From UBA6382 sp963600315 (lineage in GTDB: Bacteria > Bacteroidota > Bacteroidia > Bacteroidales > Bacteroidaceae), in NCBI GenBank assembly GCA_963600315.1, contig CAVCAW010000049.1:1-35719 (forward strand): a DNA stretch of 35,719 bases, given 5' to 3'. Shown here one piece after another: positions 1-7,644 of the stretch (position 1 is its first letter; each line of letters opens with the position of its first letter). The notes beneath the pieces were generated by a model. The model was not told where the DNA came from and did not search any database. It worked only from the letters and a program-made list of their open reading frames with translations. The position numbers and the translations under genes were made by a program.

Positions 1-66
1 CACGACCAAATTGCATACGGTCTAAACAAAACAAAAAATATTTAATGGATTTCCGACACAAAACCT

Positions 67-74
67 TAAATTTG
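67..74 (+). promoter_or_regulatory. Candidate -7 promoter element for the LRR/M60 operon
   Basis: TAAATTTG fits the Bacteroidetes -7 consensus TAnnTTTG and lies about 70 bases before the first start codon. No convincing TTTG -33 box was seen 19-21 bases upstream, so the assignment is tentative. Confidence 0.4.
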
Positions 75-145
75 CACGTTGCAAGGAAACAGCGTATATA
101 ACAAACACTTAACGTATAACATACATCTAATACAACACATCAACA

Positions 146-1402
146 ATGAAGAAAGCCATACTCTTGTTGGTCATCGTAGCCTATGCTGTCGGCACCATGG
201 CGCAAACAACCGTAAAAATGAAGACCGGCAAAGATGTCGGCGAAGATTTCACCTTTACCGTGAATGACGGTATGGGTTGTCAGATTGACTGGGGCGACGG
301 AAAAATCGACACAGTGTACAGTACCTCAAATCCCATCACAGGTAAGTTGGCGGGCCAAACAGTCATCCTCACGACGACGGGACTGACCTACCTTGACTGC
401 TCAAGTCAGCAACTGAGCCAAATCACTTTCTCTGCTGCCACCGAACTCGAGACGCTGATTTTGTCAGACAACGACATCACAACTTGCAACACCTACTCTC
501 TCACTGGACTCAAGACCTTGTGGGTTGACAACAACAAGTTGACTACGCTCAACCTGAGCAAAAGCACCAACCTCCAGAGTATTGTAGCCTCCAACAACCA
601 GATTGAAACCATCACCATGGGGTCTGCTGTGTTGGAGAACATCGCTGACTACTGGGTTGACAACAACAAACTCAGCACGCTCAACCTCAAGGGCAGCACA
701 CACGTCCAGACCCTCAACATAGAGGGCAACACAATCACTTCGCTCACTCTGTCGCAGCTTGAAGACAAGGCTCTCGCCGTGTTTATGGACGGCAATTCAC
801 TCGATTTCACTTCGCTTTGGAATAAAGCCAGCGTTAACAAATGGTACGGCACGCAGCAGACAGGCATCAGCTTCGGCAAGACCAGCTACAACATTGGCGA
901 ACAATTCACCACAGCCCGCAACTTGTTTAGCGAGAACCAAGAGCAAACAGAGCTCGCTGCCAATACCTACACCTTCACTTGGTATGAGTATAACAACGGA
1001 GTGAAAGGTTCTAAGCTTACCAAGGGAAATGCCGGATCCACCACTGCCGACTACACCGTGGCAAACTCCACTGACCAGAGAAACGTCTTCACGTTCAACA
1101 AGCCTTACAGCGATGTGCAGCTCGAAATCATGTGCAGCAAATATTTGGGATTTCTCCTGAGCAGCGACCACATCAGCATCATTGACCCCGCCACTGGTAT
1201 CAACGACGCCAGCGTGGCCAACAATCTCCGCTGCACCACAGCCAAGGGAGAGATAATCTTGCAAGCCGACGAGCCTACCGAGGTGACCGTCTACAACGTC
1301 TCGGGCACACTGCAGTGGAAAGGCGAAGTGCAAGGGCCCGTGCGCATACAGCTTGCCAAGGGCATCTATCTCGTCAACAATGTCAAAGTAGCCATAAAAT
1401 AA
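146..1402 (+). CDS. Secreted leucine-rich-repeat protein with C-terminal sorting-like domain
   Basis: This is a 418-residue exported protein. Residues 1-20 form a signal peptide ending GTMAQ. A PKD-like segment follows, containing IDWGDG around residues 48-53. Residues about 85-225 carry irregular leucine-rich repeats: WVDNNKLTTLNL and WVDNNKLSTLNL are near-identical and recur about 42 residues apart. The last 70 residues (from about ATGINDA, ending LAKGIYLVNNVKVAIK) resemble the beta-sandwich type A sorting domain of type IX secretion cargo, but the match is by eye. The gene lies 29 bases before the M60 peptidase and is probably co-transcribed with it. LRR proteins of this kind usually bind protein or glycan ligands; the ligand here is unknown. 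I am confident of secretion and LRR, less so of the sorting route. Confidence 0.8.
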   Translation: MKKAILLLVIVAYAVGTMAQTTVKMKTGKDVGEDFTFTVNDGMGCQIDWGDGKIDTVYSTSNPITGKLAGQTVILTTTGLTYLDCSSQQLSQITFSAATELETLILSDNDITTCNTYSLTGLKTLWVDNNKLTTLNLSKSTNLQSIVASNNQIETITMGSAVLENIADYWVDNNKLSTLNLKGSTHVQTLNIEGNTITSLTLSQLEDKALAVFMDGNSLDFTSLWNKASVNKWYGTQQTGISFGKTSYNIGEQFTTARNLFSENQEQTELAANTYTFTWYEYNNGVKGSKLTKGNAGSTTADYTVANSTDQRNVFTFNKPYSDVQLEIMCSKYLGFLLSSDHISIIDPATGINDASVANNLRCTTAKGEIILQADEPTEVTVYNVSGTLQWKGEVQGPVRIQLAKGIYLVNNVKVAIK

Positions 1403-1431
1403 CAACAACTCCATAAACACCATATAACAAG

Positions 1432-4092
1432 ATGAAAAACAAAAGGACTGCACTGATTCTCCTTGCTGCGCTCGGCCTCTGCGGCCACGCACAGGGGCAG
1501 ACAAGCAAGACCACTCAAACCATACTGCCGGGCGCCAGCCAGATTAATCTCGCCTGGGACGGCGACACTGTGCGTATACCGGTCAAAGCCAACAACGAAT
1601 ACACCATCCTGCCTAACAAGACTTGGCTCAAGGCTATACGCAGCGCCGACGGCAAGACACTCGCCATCTACGCTGATGCCACAACCGAGGGCAAGCCGCG
1701 TACCGCCAGCCTTGTGCTCAAAACTGCCGACGGCACTATGTCGCGCAAGATTGAAATAACCCAGGAAGAAGACAAAATCTACGAAACCCTTTTTGACAAT
1801 GTTGTCGAGCCCAAACTCTATAGTGCCTCAAGCTCACAAAGCAACCAAGGCATCGCACGCCTCTTCGATGGCAATACCAACACCGTGTGGTCGAGCAAGT
1901 TTGGCATATCAGAAGAAAAACCCGTCACCGTAACCATGAACTTCAACGGCAAGGAACGCGTCGACTACATTGTATATACACCGCGCCAAAGCGGCAGCAC
2001 CTCTGGCACATGGCAGAAATACACCGTCACCATCACCGCTCAGGGCAAGACCTACACACAGACCATAAACTCAGATGCCGACACCCAACCCGACACCATA
2101 CGTCTGGACACCCCCGTGGCACCCGACAAAATAGAGATAAGCATCACCTCTGCCCTGAGCAACTGCGCATCGGGTGCCGAACTGACCTGCTACCGCGCTT
2201 GCACGGGCAAAGAAGAGATCAGCGAAATCTTCGCTAACGAAATCTATTCGGAGCTCAAGCCGGGAGTGACACAAGCAGATGTCGACAAACTGACCAACCC
2301 CTTCTGCAAGAGAATAGCCCAAGGCTTGCTCGACGGCACCTACAAGACCGAATACCGCGCAGCCTCCTACCCGTGTCGTCTCTCCTACTACGTCCTCTCC
2401 GACGAGTGGAACGCCCCGGGCAAATACTACAGCCAAATTGACAACCCCACCGGCATCAATTTCCGCACAGGCACCAAGCACGCAGTGTTCGTCAGTGGCA
2501 TTCCTGACGACATGACTGCCCAGCTTGCCATCGTGGCATGGTATACGGGCAAGGACGGTAGCAACTTCAACGGCTCCTACCCCAACACCACCGACTACAC
2601 GCTGCACAACGGTCTCAACATCATCGACTACACCTATGCCTATGACGGCTTGGCCTACATCAAATACTATGCCAGCACGCGCGCTCGCTACGAGCAGGGA
2701 GTACCCGATATCAAAGTGCACTTCATAAGTGGTGAAATCAACGGTATCCTCACCCCCGACAAGACCAACGACGAAATGCACGACCTCTGCGTCAAAGCCG
2801 CCGATTACGGCAACGTCTGCATCGACGTGCTCGGCAAGCGCGTACAGAGCATCTGGACCAGCGCTGGTTTGCGCGACTACTGCAAGGCCAGCGATGGAAC
2901 CAGCAACGGCTATCGCCAGTATATCAACTTGCTCGACACCCTCGTGACATGGGAGCACCGCCAGCTCGGACTTGAGAAATACAACCGTATCCCCAACAAC
3001 CACACCATGGCGTTCACCAACTACCAATACTACATGTTCCAGACCACCATGGGCGTAAGCTTCCACCACAATCAGGAGAAGCGCGTGCTCAACTGCCAGA
3101 CCATGATGCTTAGGGACGACGATGCCATCTGGGGCTTCTCTCACGAGTGGGGTCACCAACACCAGATGCACCCCTACGCCTGCTGGGGAGGACTCGGCGA
3201 AGTGTCCAACAACATCTTCTCCTACTACAACGTGCAACACCTTGGCTATGTACACAACATCGACAAGAACTTCGCCAACATGTTCTATACAAAGAACTTC
3301 AATAGCTACTTCTCGGGTTACAGCCAGAACAAGGCATACTCCAAACTTCGCCGTCAAGCCTATGAGTCAGCCAAGAGCAACTCTTCACTCTACAGCTACA
3401 GCGAGGATTTGCGCAATGCCTGCCTTGCTGAGGCCGACAGCCTCATGTATAACGTTGATGAGAACCCAACTCGTTCAGTCAACATTCTCGACAACGGAGT
3501 TGGCGTGATTCTGTCGCCGTTCAACCTCCTGGGCAACTATGCCACCATCAAGCTCAACTATCCCGACTTCTATCCCGATCTCTTCGAATCGCTGCGTCAG
3601 CAAAACAACCTGCCTGGCGGTTCCACTATCGAGAAGAAAGACGGCTTTGACAAATACGAACTCATCAGTGCTGCGCAAAACAGCAACATCAACGGACTCT
3701 ACTCCAAGCTCGAAGAACTCTACCCCACCAGCTGTTGGGTAACCGAGAACTACCTCAACAAGGGCAATGTCAACTGGAATGCAAACTCTGCTCCCGCCAT
3801 GCTCTGCTTCGTGCGCAAGGCAAGCCGCCTCTATGGCTACAACCTCTTCGACTACTTTGAGCGTGCAGGATTCCTCCGTGTCGGTGCCTACCAAAATGGC
3901 GACTACGGCACCAAGTATCAGATTCTCACCCAGAAGATGTACGACGAGTTCAAGGCCGACATGAAAGCCCTCGAAACCGACGGCACACTCAAGCCAATGA
4001 CCGAAGACATGGTGAAGGAAATTTTCTACATACGCAACTTCAACGAGAGCACATCAGACAAGATGTATCCTACCCCCGACATACCTAACTGA
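1432..4092 (+). CDS. Secreted M60-family (mucin/glycoprotein) zinc metallopeptidase with BACON and CBM32-like domains
   Basis: This is an 886-residue exported protease. The signal peptide ends near GHAQGQ (residue 23). Residues about 30-115 form a BACON-type domain (NKTWLKAIRSADG, ending KIEITQEED). Residues about 120-260 look like an F5/8 type C (CBM32) carbohydrate-binding domain (LFDGNTNTVWSSKFG). The rest matches peptidase family M60. The zinc motif is HEWGH at residues 571-575, and Glu590 in GLGEVSNN gives HExxH-x14-E, within the family's HExxHx(8-28)E spacing. M60 enzymes cleave O-glycosylated proteins such as mucins. With its LRR partner just upstream, this looks like a host- or diet-glycoprotein attack module. 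No sorting tail is obvious, so release or surface retention is unclear. Confidence 0.93.
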   Translation: MKNKRTALILLAALGLCGHAQGQTSKTTQTILPGASQINLAWDGDTVRIPVKANNEYTILPNKTWLKAIRSADGKTLAIYADATTEGKPRTASLVLKTADGTMSRKIEITQEEDKIYETLFDNVVEPKLYSASSSQSNQGIARLFDGNTNTVWSSKFGISEEKPVTVTMNFNGKERVDYIVYTPRQSGSTSGTWQKYTVTITAQGKTYTQTINSDADTQPDTIRLDTPVAPDKIEISITSALSNCASGAELTCYRACTGKEEISEIFANEIYSELKPGVTQADVDKLTNPFCKRIAQGLLDGTYKTEYRAASYPCRLSYYVLSDEWNAPGKYYSQIDNPTGINFRTGTKHAVFVSGIPDDMTAQLAIVAWYTGKDGSNFNGSYPNTTDYTLHNGLNIIDYTYAYDGLAYIKYYASTRARYEQGVPDIKVHFISGEINGILTPDKTNDEMHDLCVKAADYGNVCIDVLGKRVQSIWTSAGLRDYCKASDGTSNGYRQYINLLDTLVTWEHRQLGLEKYNRIPNNHTMAFTNYQYYMFQTTMGVSFHHNQEKRVLNCQTMMLRDDDAIWGFSHEWGHQHQMHPYACWGGLGEVSNNIFSYYNVQHLGYVHNIDKNFANMFYTKNFNSYFSGYSQNKAYSKLRRQAYESAKSNSSLYSYSEDLRNACLAEADSLMYNVDENPTRSVNILDNGVGVILSPFNLLGNYATIKLNYPDFYPDLFESLRQQNNLPGGSTIEKKDGFDKYELISAAQNSNINGLYSKLEELYPTSCWVTENYLNKGNVNWNANSAPAMLCFVRKASRLYGYNLFDYFERAGFLRVGAYQNGDYGTKYQILTQKMYDEFKADMKALETDGTLKPMTEDMVKEIFYIRNFNESTSDKMYPTPDIPN

Positions 4093-4139
4093 TAGAGTTG
4101 CGCCACTGCCCCACCACGGCAGCAACCGACCTAACGACA

Positions 4140-4181
4140 AGAAATCCCCGATGCCCACACCAGAGAGCATCGGGGATTTCT
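4140..4181. terminator. Strong symmetric hairpin, bidirectional terminator candidate
   Basis: A perfect 15-bp stem (arms 4140-4154 and 4167-4181) closes a 12-base loop 48 bases after the M60 stop codon. A-rich and T-rich sequence flanks the arms, so it could end transcription of the M60 operon and also read-through from umuC on the other strand. Confidence 0.75.
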
Positions 4182-4285
4182 CTTTGTTCAGCAATCTCAG
4201 CACAAGCCTCCCAACTTTTAGCCGCAGCCCCCAAGCATTTTCCGAAAGCCACTTCGCTACCATTTTTGTTGACCCAGCTCCGACA

Positions 4286-4373
4286 TTTCCGCCGAGACGG
4301 ATATCAATTTCGGCGGAAACAGACAAACGTCTCGCCCGAAACGCCACTCAATTTCCGCCGAAACGCCACAGTT
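4286..4373. repeat. Four-unit tandem array, 22-bp period (copy A)
   Basis: Four degenerate 22-bp units start at 4286, 4308, 4330 and 4352, each beginning with a near-palindromic core related to TTTCCGCCGAAA. Unit 2 carries the inverted core TTTCGGCGGAAA. A clearly related four-unit array lies at 19929-20016. It sits in the gap between the M60 gene and umuC (4093-4404), which otherwise holds only the hairpin at 4140-4181. Confidence 0.8.
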
Positions 4374-4404
4374 AGGTCAACCGTTTCAGCCGGCTGCGAG
4401 CCGT

Positions 4405-5751
4405 TCAATCGTCTGTTAAAAGGTTTTGGGATTTCTGCAATATTGTTTCTTCGCTTGACGACCGATTAGGAGCAGAAGCCTTGTCGGAAGATATCGTCAG
4501 CAATTCGTCAGCATCAGTGAGATAGTTTCCGCTGCGGTGGTTGCACTTGGTTTTCCACGCCTGCTTGTCATCACCCTCAACTGCCATCTGTATTGTCTTT
4601 AGTCCATAGCGGAGATTTATCTTGTCGATTTCGCTCATGAGCCGTGCCCGCTCAGGACGGTTCTGTATGGGGTCAAAGAGATTCCCCTCGATGCTGGCAG
4701 CTGGCTGAATGTCGCTCACGATGACCCCAGAGCGTTTGTACATGATGCCCTTGCGCCAGATGCTCTGCAGGGCCTGCATAGCAGCTCGGGTCAGTTCCAG
4801 CGTGTCGCTAGTGGCAACAATGAGGTTGACGGTGGCGGAATTGCCATATTGCGGGAGGTCTTCGCGGAAACGGTTGCTGGCGATGAACACTGTGACACTC
4901 TTGGCCACTGACACCTGTCCGCGCAGCTTGTTGGCGCAACTGGAGACAAAGGTGGCAACAGAAGCTTTCATGGAGTCAAGACTTGATATCATCTCGCCGA
5001 AACTGCGCGAGGTGCAAATAGTTTTCTTGTGCTGCAGTTCAGCGGTGTCGATACAGGGGTGGCCGTTCAGTTCGAGCCAAGTCTGCACACCTGGTTTGGT
5101 GAGACGGCTGCGTACCCACGATTCGCTCATGTCGGCAAACTGCAAGGGTGTGTGGATGCCGCTGTATTCCAGTTTGGCGAGAGTCTGCCGGCCAATGCCC
5201 CACACATCGCCAAGGGGGAAAAGTTCGAGAGCCTTACGCCGCTTCTCATCTGTGTCAATCATGCAGACACCCTTGTAGCCGCTGTATTGCTTGGCAAACT
5301 TGCTGCCCATCTTGGCCAAAGTCTTGGTGGGAGCTATGCCGACACTCACCGGAATGTCGGTATAGAGGAGTATTTTGTCCCTCAGACTGCGCATCATCTC
5401 CACAAGGTCGAAGTACCGTTCGTAGCCCTGCAGGTCGCAGAAACTCTCGTCTATGCTATATTGCTCTACATGGCTGATGCTCTCACGCATGATGCTGACG
5501 ATGCGCTTGCTCATAGCGGCGTAGAGCATCATGTTGGTCGAGAAAACGTGCACCTTGTTGCCCACGATGATATTCCTCACCTTGAAGACGGGGTCGCCGC
5601 GGTGCAGTCCCACGGCTTTGGCCTCGGGAGTGAGCGCCACGATGCACCCGTCGTTGCTCGAAAGCACCACAACGGGTTTGCCGTTCAAGCCCGGATGAAA
5701 CACCTTCTCCACCGAGCAGAAGAAACTATTGCAATCTATGAGGGCAAACAT
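4405..5751 (-). CDS. umuC: Y-family error-prone DNA polymerase (UmuC-like)
   Basis: This is a translesion polymerase catalytic subunit of 448 residues. It opens with MFALIDCNSFFCSVEKVF, the Y-family metal-binding start, and has the second catalytic motif YSIDESFCDL. A helix-hairpin-helix segment (DVWGIGRQTLAKLE) and a C-terminal DUF4113-like stretch (GLKTIQMAVEGDD) follow. I chose the ATG at 5751, not the upstream one at 5784. The downstream choice gives the family's usual N-terminus, avoids a 26-base overlap with umuD and has a purine-rich GAGAGGAT just upstream. The gene is 7 bases after umuD, the classic umuDC arrangement. It probably acts in SOS-type mutagenic bypass with processed UmuD. 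Confidence 0.95.
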   Translation of the reverse strand: MFALIDCNSFFCSVEKVFHPGLNGKPVVVLSSNDGCIVALTPEAKAVGLHRGDPVFKVRNIIVGNKVHVFSTNMMLYAAMSKRIVSIMRESISHVEQYSIDESFCDLQGYERYFDLVEMMRSLRDKILLYTDIPVSVGIAPTKTLAKMGSKFAKQYSGYKGVCMIDTDEKRRKALELFPLGDVWGIGRQTLAKLEYSGIHTPLQFADMSESWVRSRLTKPGVQTWLELNGHPCIDTAELQHKKTICTSRSFGEMISSLDSMKASVATFVSSCANKLRGQVSVAKSVTVFIASNRFREDLPQYGNSATVNLIVATSDTLELTRAAMQALQSIWRKGIMYKRSGVIVSDIQPAASIEGNLFDPIQNRPERARLMSEIDKINLRYGLKTIQMAVEGDDKQAWKTKCNHRSGNYLTDADELLTISSDKASAPNRSSSEETILQKSQNLLTDD

Positions 5752-5758
5752 GTCACGC

Positions 5759-6307
5759 CTATCCTCTCGTCTTGTGGATAACATATGTCACGACACCCCA
5801 TATCGAGAAATCATCATTCTCTGTCACCCGTATTTCGGGATATTTGGGGTTAGCAGGAACAAGCCAGCCTTCGCCGTCAGCTCGTTTCTCGAAACGCTTG
5901 AGCGTATATTCGCCATTGAGCTCACACACCGCCACCTCTGAGGGCGAAGGATTGCGGTTGCTCTTGTCCACAATTATGATATCGCCACTGTGGATATCGG
6001 CATCAATCATCGAGTCGCCCTCCACGCGAATCAGGTAACTGGCATTGGGGTGAGGACAAATCATGCGCAACAGGTCTATGTCCTGCCCCTTCTCATCGTT
6101 GTCGAGCGGAATGGGGAATCCTGCCTTGATGCCAAGGTCAAAGAAAGGAAGTTTCAGCCCTACCAAGTTGGCCGCCGGATAGACTGTGCCAATCGTGCCG
6201 AAAGCCGTCTCGGCTCCGCCCCGCATCTTATCTAAGCAGTTCCTTATCAGTTCCGCCTGACTATCCCGCCCATCTTTCATCTCAGGCTCACCGTGTTTTT
6301 CTACCAT
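5759..6307 (-). CDS. umuD: UmuD-like S24 self-cleaving protein
   Basis: This is a partner of UmuC in error-prone synthesis, 182 residues from the ATG at 6307. A likely self-cleavage bond is A62-G63 (KAGFPIP). The catalytic Ser99 lies in EGDSM and Lys137 in EYTLKRFE. Bond-to-Ser (37) and Ser-to-Lys (38) spacings match E. coli UmuD within a residue. The region before the cleavage site is about 38 residues longer than in E. coli UmuD. Alternative ATGs at 6280 and 6226 would shorten it, the last giving a typical length, so the start is uncertain. No DNA-binding domain like that of LexA is evident, which favours UmuD over LexA. It ends in TAG, showing that TAG is used as a stop here. Confidence 0.92.
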   Translation of the reverse strand: MVEKHGEPEMKDGRDSQAELIRNCLDKMRGGAETAFGTIGTVYPAANLVGLKLPFFDLGIKAGFPIPLDNDEKGQDIDLLRMICPHPNASYLIRVEGDSMIDADIHSGDIIIVDKSNRNPSPSEVAVCELNGEYTLKRFEKRADGEGWLVPANPKYPEIRVTENDDFSIWGVVTYVIHKTRG

Positions 6308-6407
6308 ATATTTCTCTCGCTATTTTTTTTGACTTACAAACTTGCATCAGCGGCATGAAAGCCCCGAACAAACAATCCTCTCGGTTATTCCACCAGCTTA
6401 CGCTCTG

Positions 6408-6436
6408 CAAAAATACAAAACAAACCTGACTACAAA
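6408..6436 (-). promoter_or_regulatory. Candidate promoter of umuDC
   Basis: On the minus strand TATTTTTG (6415 to 6408) matches TAnnTTTG, and TTTG (6436 to 6433) lies 17 bases upstream, slightly shorter than the usual 19-21. The start would lie about 95 bases before the umuD ATG. The -33 box merges with the T-run of the preceding terminator. I saw no recognisable SOS operator. Confidence 0.5.
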
Positions 6437-6475
6437 AAAAGACAGACTCCATGAATGACCATTAGAGTCTGTCTT
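6434..6475 (-). terminator. Rho-independent terminator of the TonB/DUF4374/nitroreductase operon
   Basis: A perfect 11-bp stem (6439-6449 with 6465-6475) is followed on the minus strand by a run of seven T (6440 to 6434). It lies just after the FMN-binding gene, so it marks the 3' end of the five-gene unit. Confidence 0.9.
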
Positions 6476-6497
6476 CTTATTAATTTGTTTGTCTACG

Positions 6498-6902
6498 TTA
6501 TTTATGGCTCTTGTAATACTTAACACCACGTTTTACGTTTTCTTTCACTGCCTTGCTAGAAAAAGTGGCACCAGTCACACCGTCAACATCTGTCTTGGTA
6601 ATCGTTGAAACTTTTTTGCCGTTCCACTTGTTTAGCAAGCCCTTCTTGACTTTGTCAAAGAAGTTTGGAGTTTCGTGATTAGGCAAAGCTTCTATTTTGA
6701 CTATCGCATTTGCCTTTATGTATAGTTTTAGAGGTGTGGGGCCCCTAAATCCTTTCACGTCCTTGGCTAGCGTTGTGGTGTTAACCACATGGGTGCCGTC
6801 TGCAAGCCTCACTATCACCTTTGTTGAGTCAAGACTTTTGGGGGCAGCCACATTGTCAGCAATTCCAGTCAAGAGCAATATGGCCAACAGTAAGTTTTTC
6901 AT
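6498..6902 (-). CDS. Exported FMN-binding-domain protein (flavinylation substrate)
   Basis: This is a 134-residue exported protein. A signal peptide occupies residues 1-20 (MKNLLLAILLLTGIADNVAA). The remainder is a single FMN-binding domain with the motif DGVTGAT at 107-113. In this family the final Thr (T113) receives FMN through a phosphoester bond made by the transferase ApbE, outside the cytoplasm. I start at ATG 6902; the frame also opens at a GTG at 6908. It is the last gene of the operon, 40 bases after the exported nitroreductase, which suggests that the two form an extracytoplasmic electron-transfer pair. No ApbE gene lies in the window. Domain assignment is secure; the partner and acceptor are inferred. 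Confidence 0.87.
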   Translation of the reverse strand: MKNLLLAILLLTGIADNVAAPKSLDSTKVIVRLADGTHVVNTTTLAKDVKGFRGPTPLKLYIKANAIVKIEALPNHETPNFFDKVKKGLLNKWNGKKVSTITKTDVDGVTGATFSSKAVKENVKRGVKYYKSHK

Positions 6903-6942
6903 TTTCACTTGTTGATATCAATATTACTAGCAGCATAAATAG

Positions 6943-7614
6943 CTATTGAGGAATGCCCCAGGTTACTTTATTCTCATCCCACTTGTCTTTGGGCTGCAGG
7001 GGTTCGTCTGGATAGCCAATAATAATGCCGTTGAGAGGTATCAAGTTGCCGGGCAGTTTGAGCGTTCTTGAAATTCCCATCACCTTTTTCTGTATGGGAT
7101 AGATAGTAGTCCAGCAAGCTCCCAAACCCATAGCGTTGGCAGCCAAGAGAATATTCTCTGACACTGCAGAGAGATCCTGTACCCACAAGTCACGCCCTTG
7201 TCCATCTGCCATACGAAGTGTGTCGGCACAAACAAAGATGAAGAGTGGAGTTTTCTTGATATCCTCAGCATGGTGCTTGTTGGACGCAGAATAGGTCTCG
7301 ATGTCTTTGGAGTCTTTTAACACTACGAAATGCCATGGCTGCAAGTTGCCCGACGTAGGTGATGCCATGCCAGCACGAAGCAGAGCTTCAATTTTTGCAT
7401 CCTCCACGGGTTGTTGTTTGAACTTGCGCACACTTGTGCGCGAAAAGATATTCTGAAATACAGCTTTGGCTGAAGTAGCGCCACTGGTTGCTTCCTCTAC
7501 GACGGGAGGAAGTGGGATTGTTGCAGAAGAAGATAGCTGTCCTTTAGCTGAAGCAATACTTGCGACTACTATAGTAGCCGCAAGCAAAGACTTTAGTTTA
7601 CTCATTATTGACAT
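6943..7614 (-). CDS. Exported nitroreductase-family flavoprotein
   Basis: This is a 223-residue protein with a signal peptide (core LLAATIVVASIASAKG) followed by a nitroreductase fold. The FMN-binding start of the fold is visible as SRTSVRKFKQQPV and GMASPTSGNLQPWHFVVL, and the helix AANAMGLGACWTTIYP is also typical. Nitroreductases use FMN to move electrons from a donor to quinones, nitro compounds or metals; most are cytoplasmic, so export is notable. The ATG at 7614 is used; 7605 is equally plausible, and the frame also opens at a TTG at 7620. It lies 30 bases after the DUF4374 gene and 40 before the FMN-binding protein, inside a probable iron-uptake operon, so a role in reducing imported ferric complexes is possible but inferred. 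Confidence 0.87.
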   Translation of the reverse strand: MSIMSKLKSLLAATIVVASIASAKGQLSSSATIPLPPVVEEATSGATSAKAVFQNIFSRTSVRKFKQQPVEDAKIEALLRAGMASPTSGNLQPWHFVVLKDSKDIETYSASNKHHAEDIKKTPLFIFVCADTLRMADGQGRDLWVQDLSAVSENILLAANAMGLGACWTTIYPIQKKVMGISRTLKLPGNLIPLNGIIIGYPDEPLQPKDKWDENKVTWGIPQ

Positions 7615-7644
7615 AAGCAAATATATACATTGCGAACAAGTCGC

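Noticed and set aside
2071..3357. 428-codon minus-strand open frame
   Set aside because: It is antisense within the M60 peptidase and Val/Gly/Ala-rich without motifs, while the plus strand has clear BACON, CBM32 and HExxH signals.
4286..4373. CRISPR array
   Set aside because: The units are 22 bp, contiguous and degenerate, with no unique spacers and no cas genes nearby.
5029..5781. 250-codon plus-strand open frame over umuC
   Set aside because: It is antisense to the well-supported umuC gene and shows no family features.
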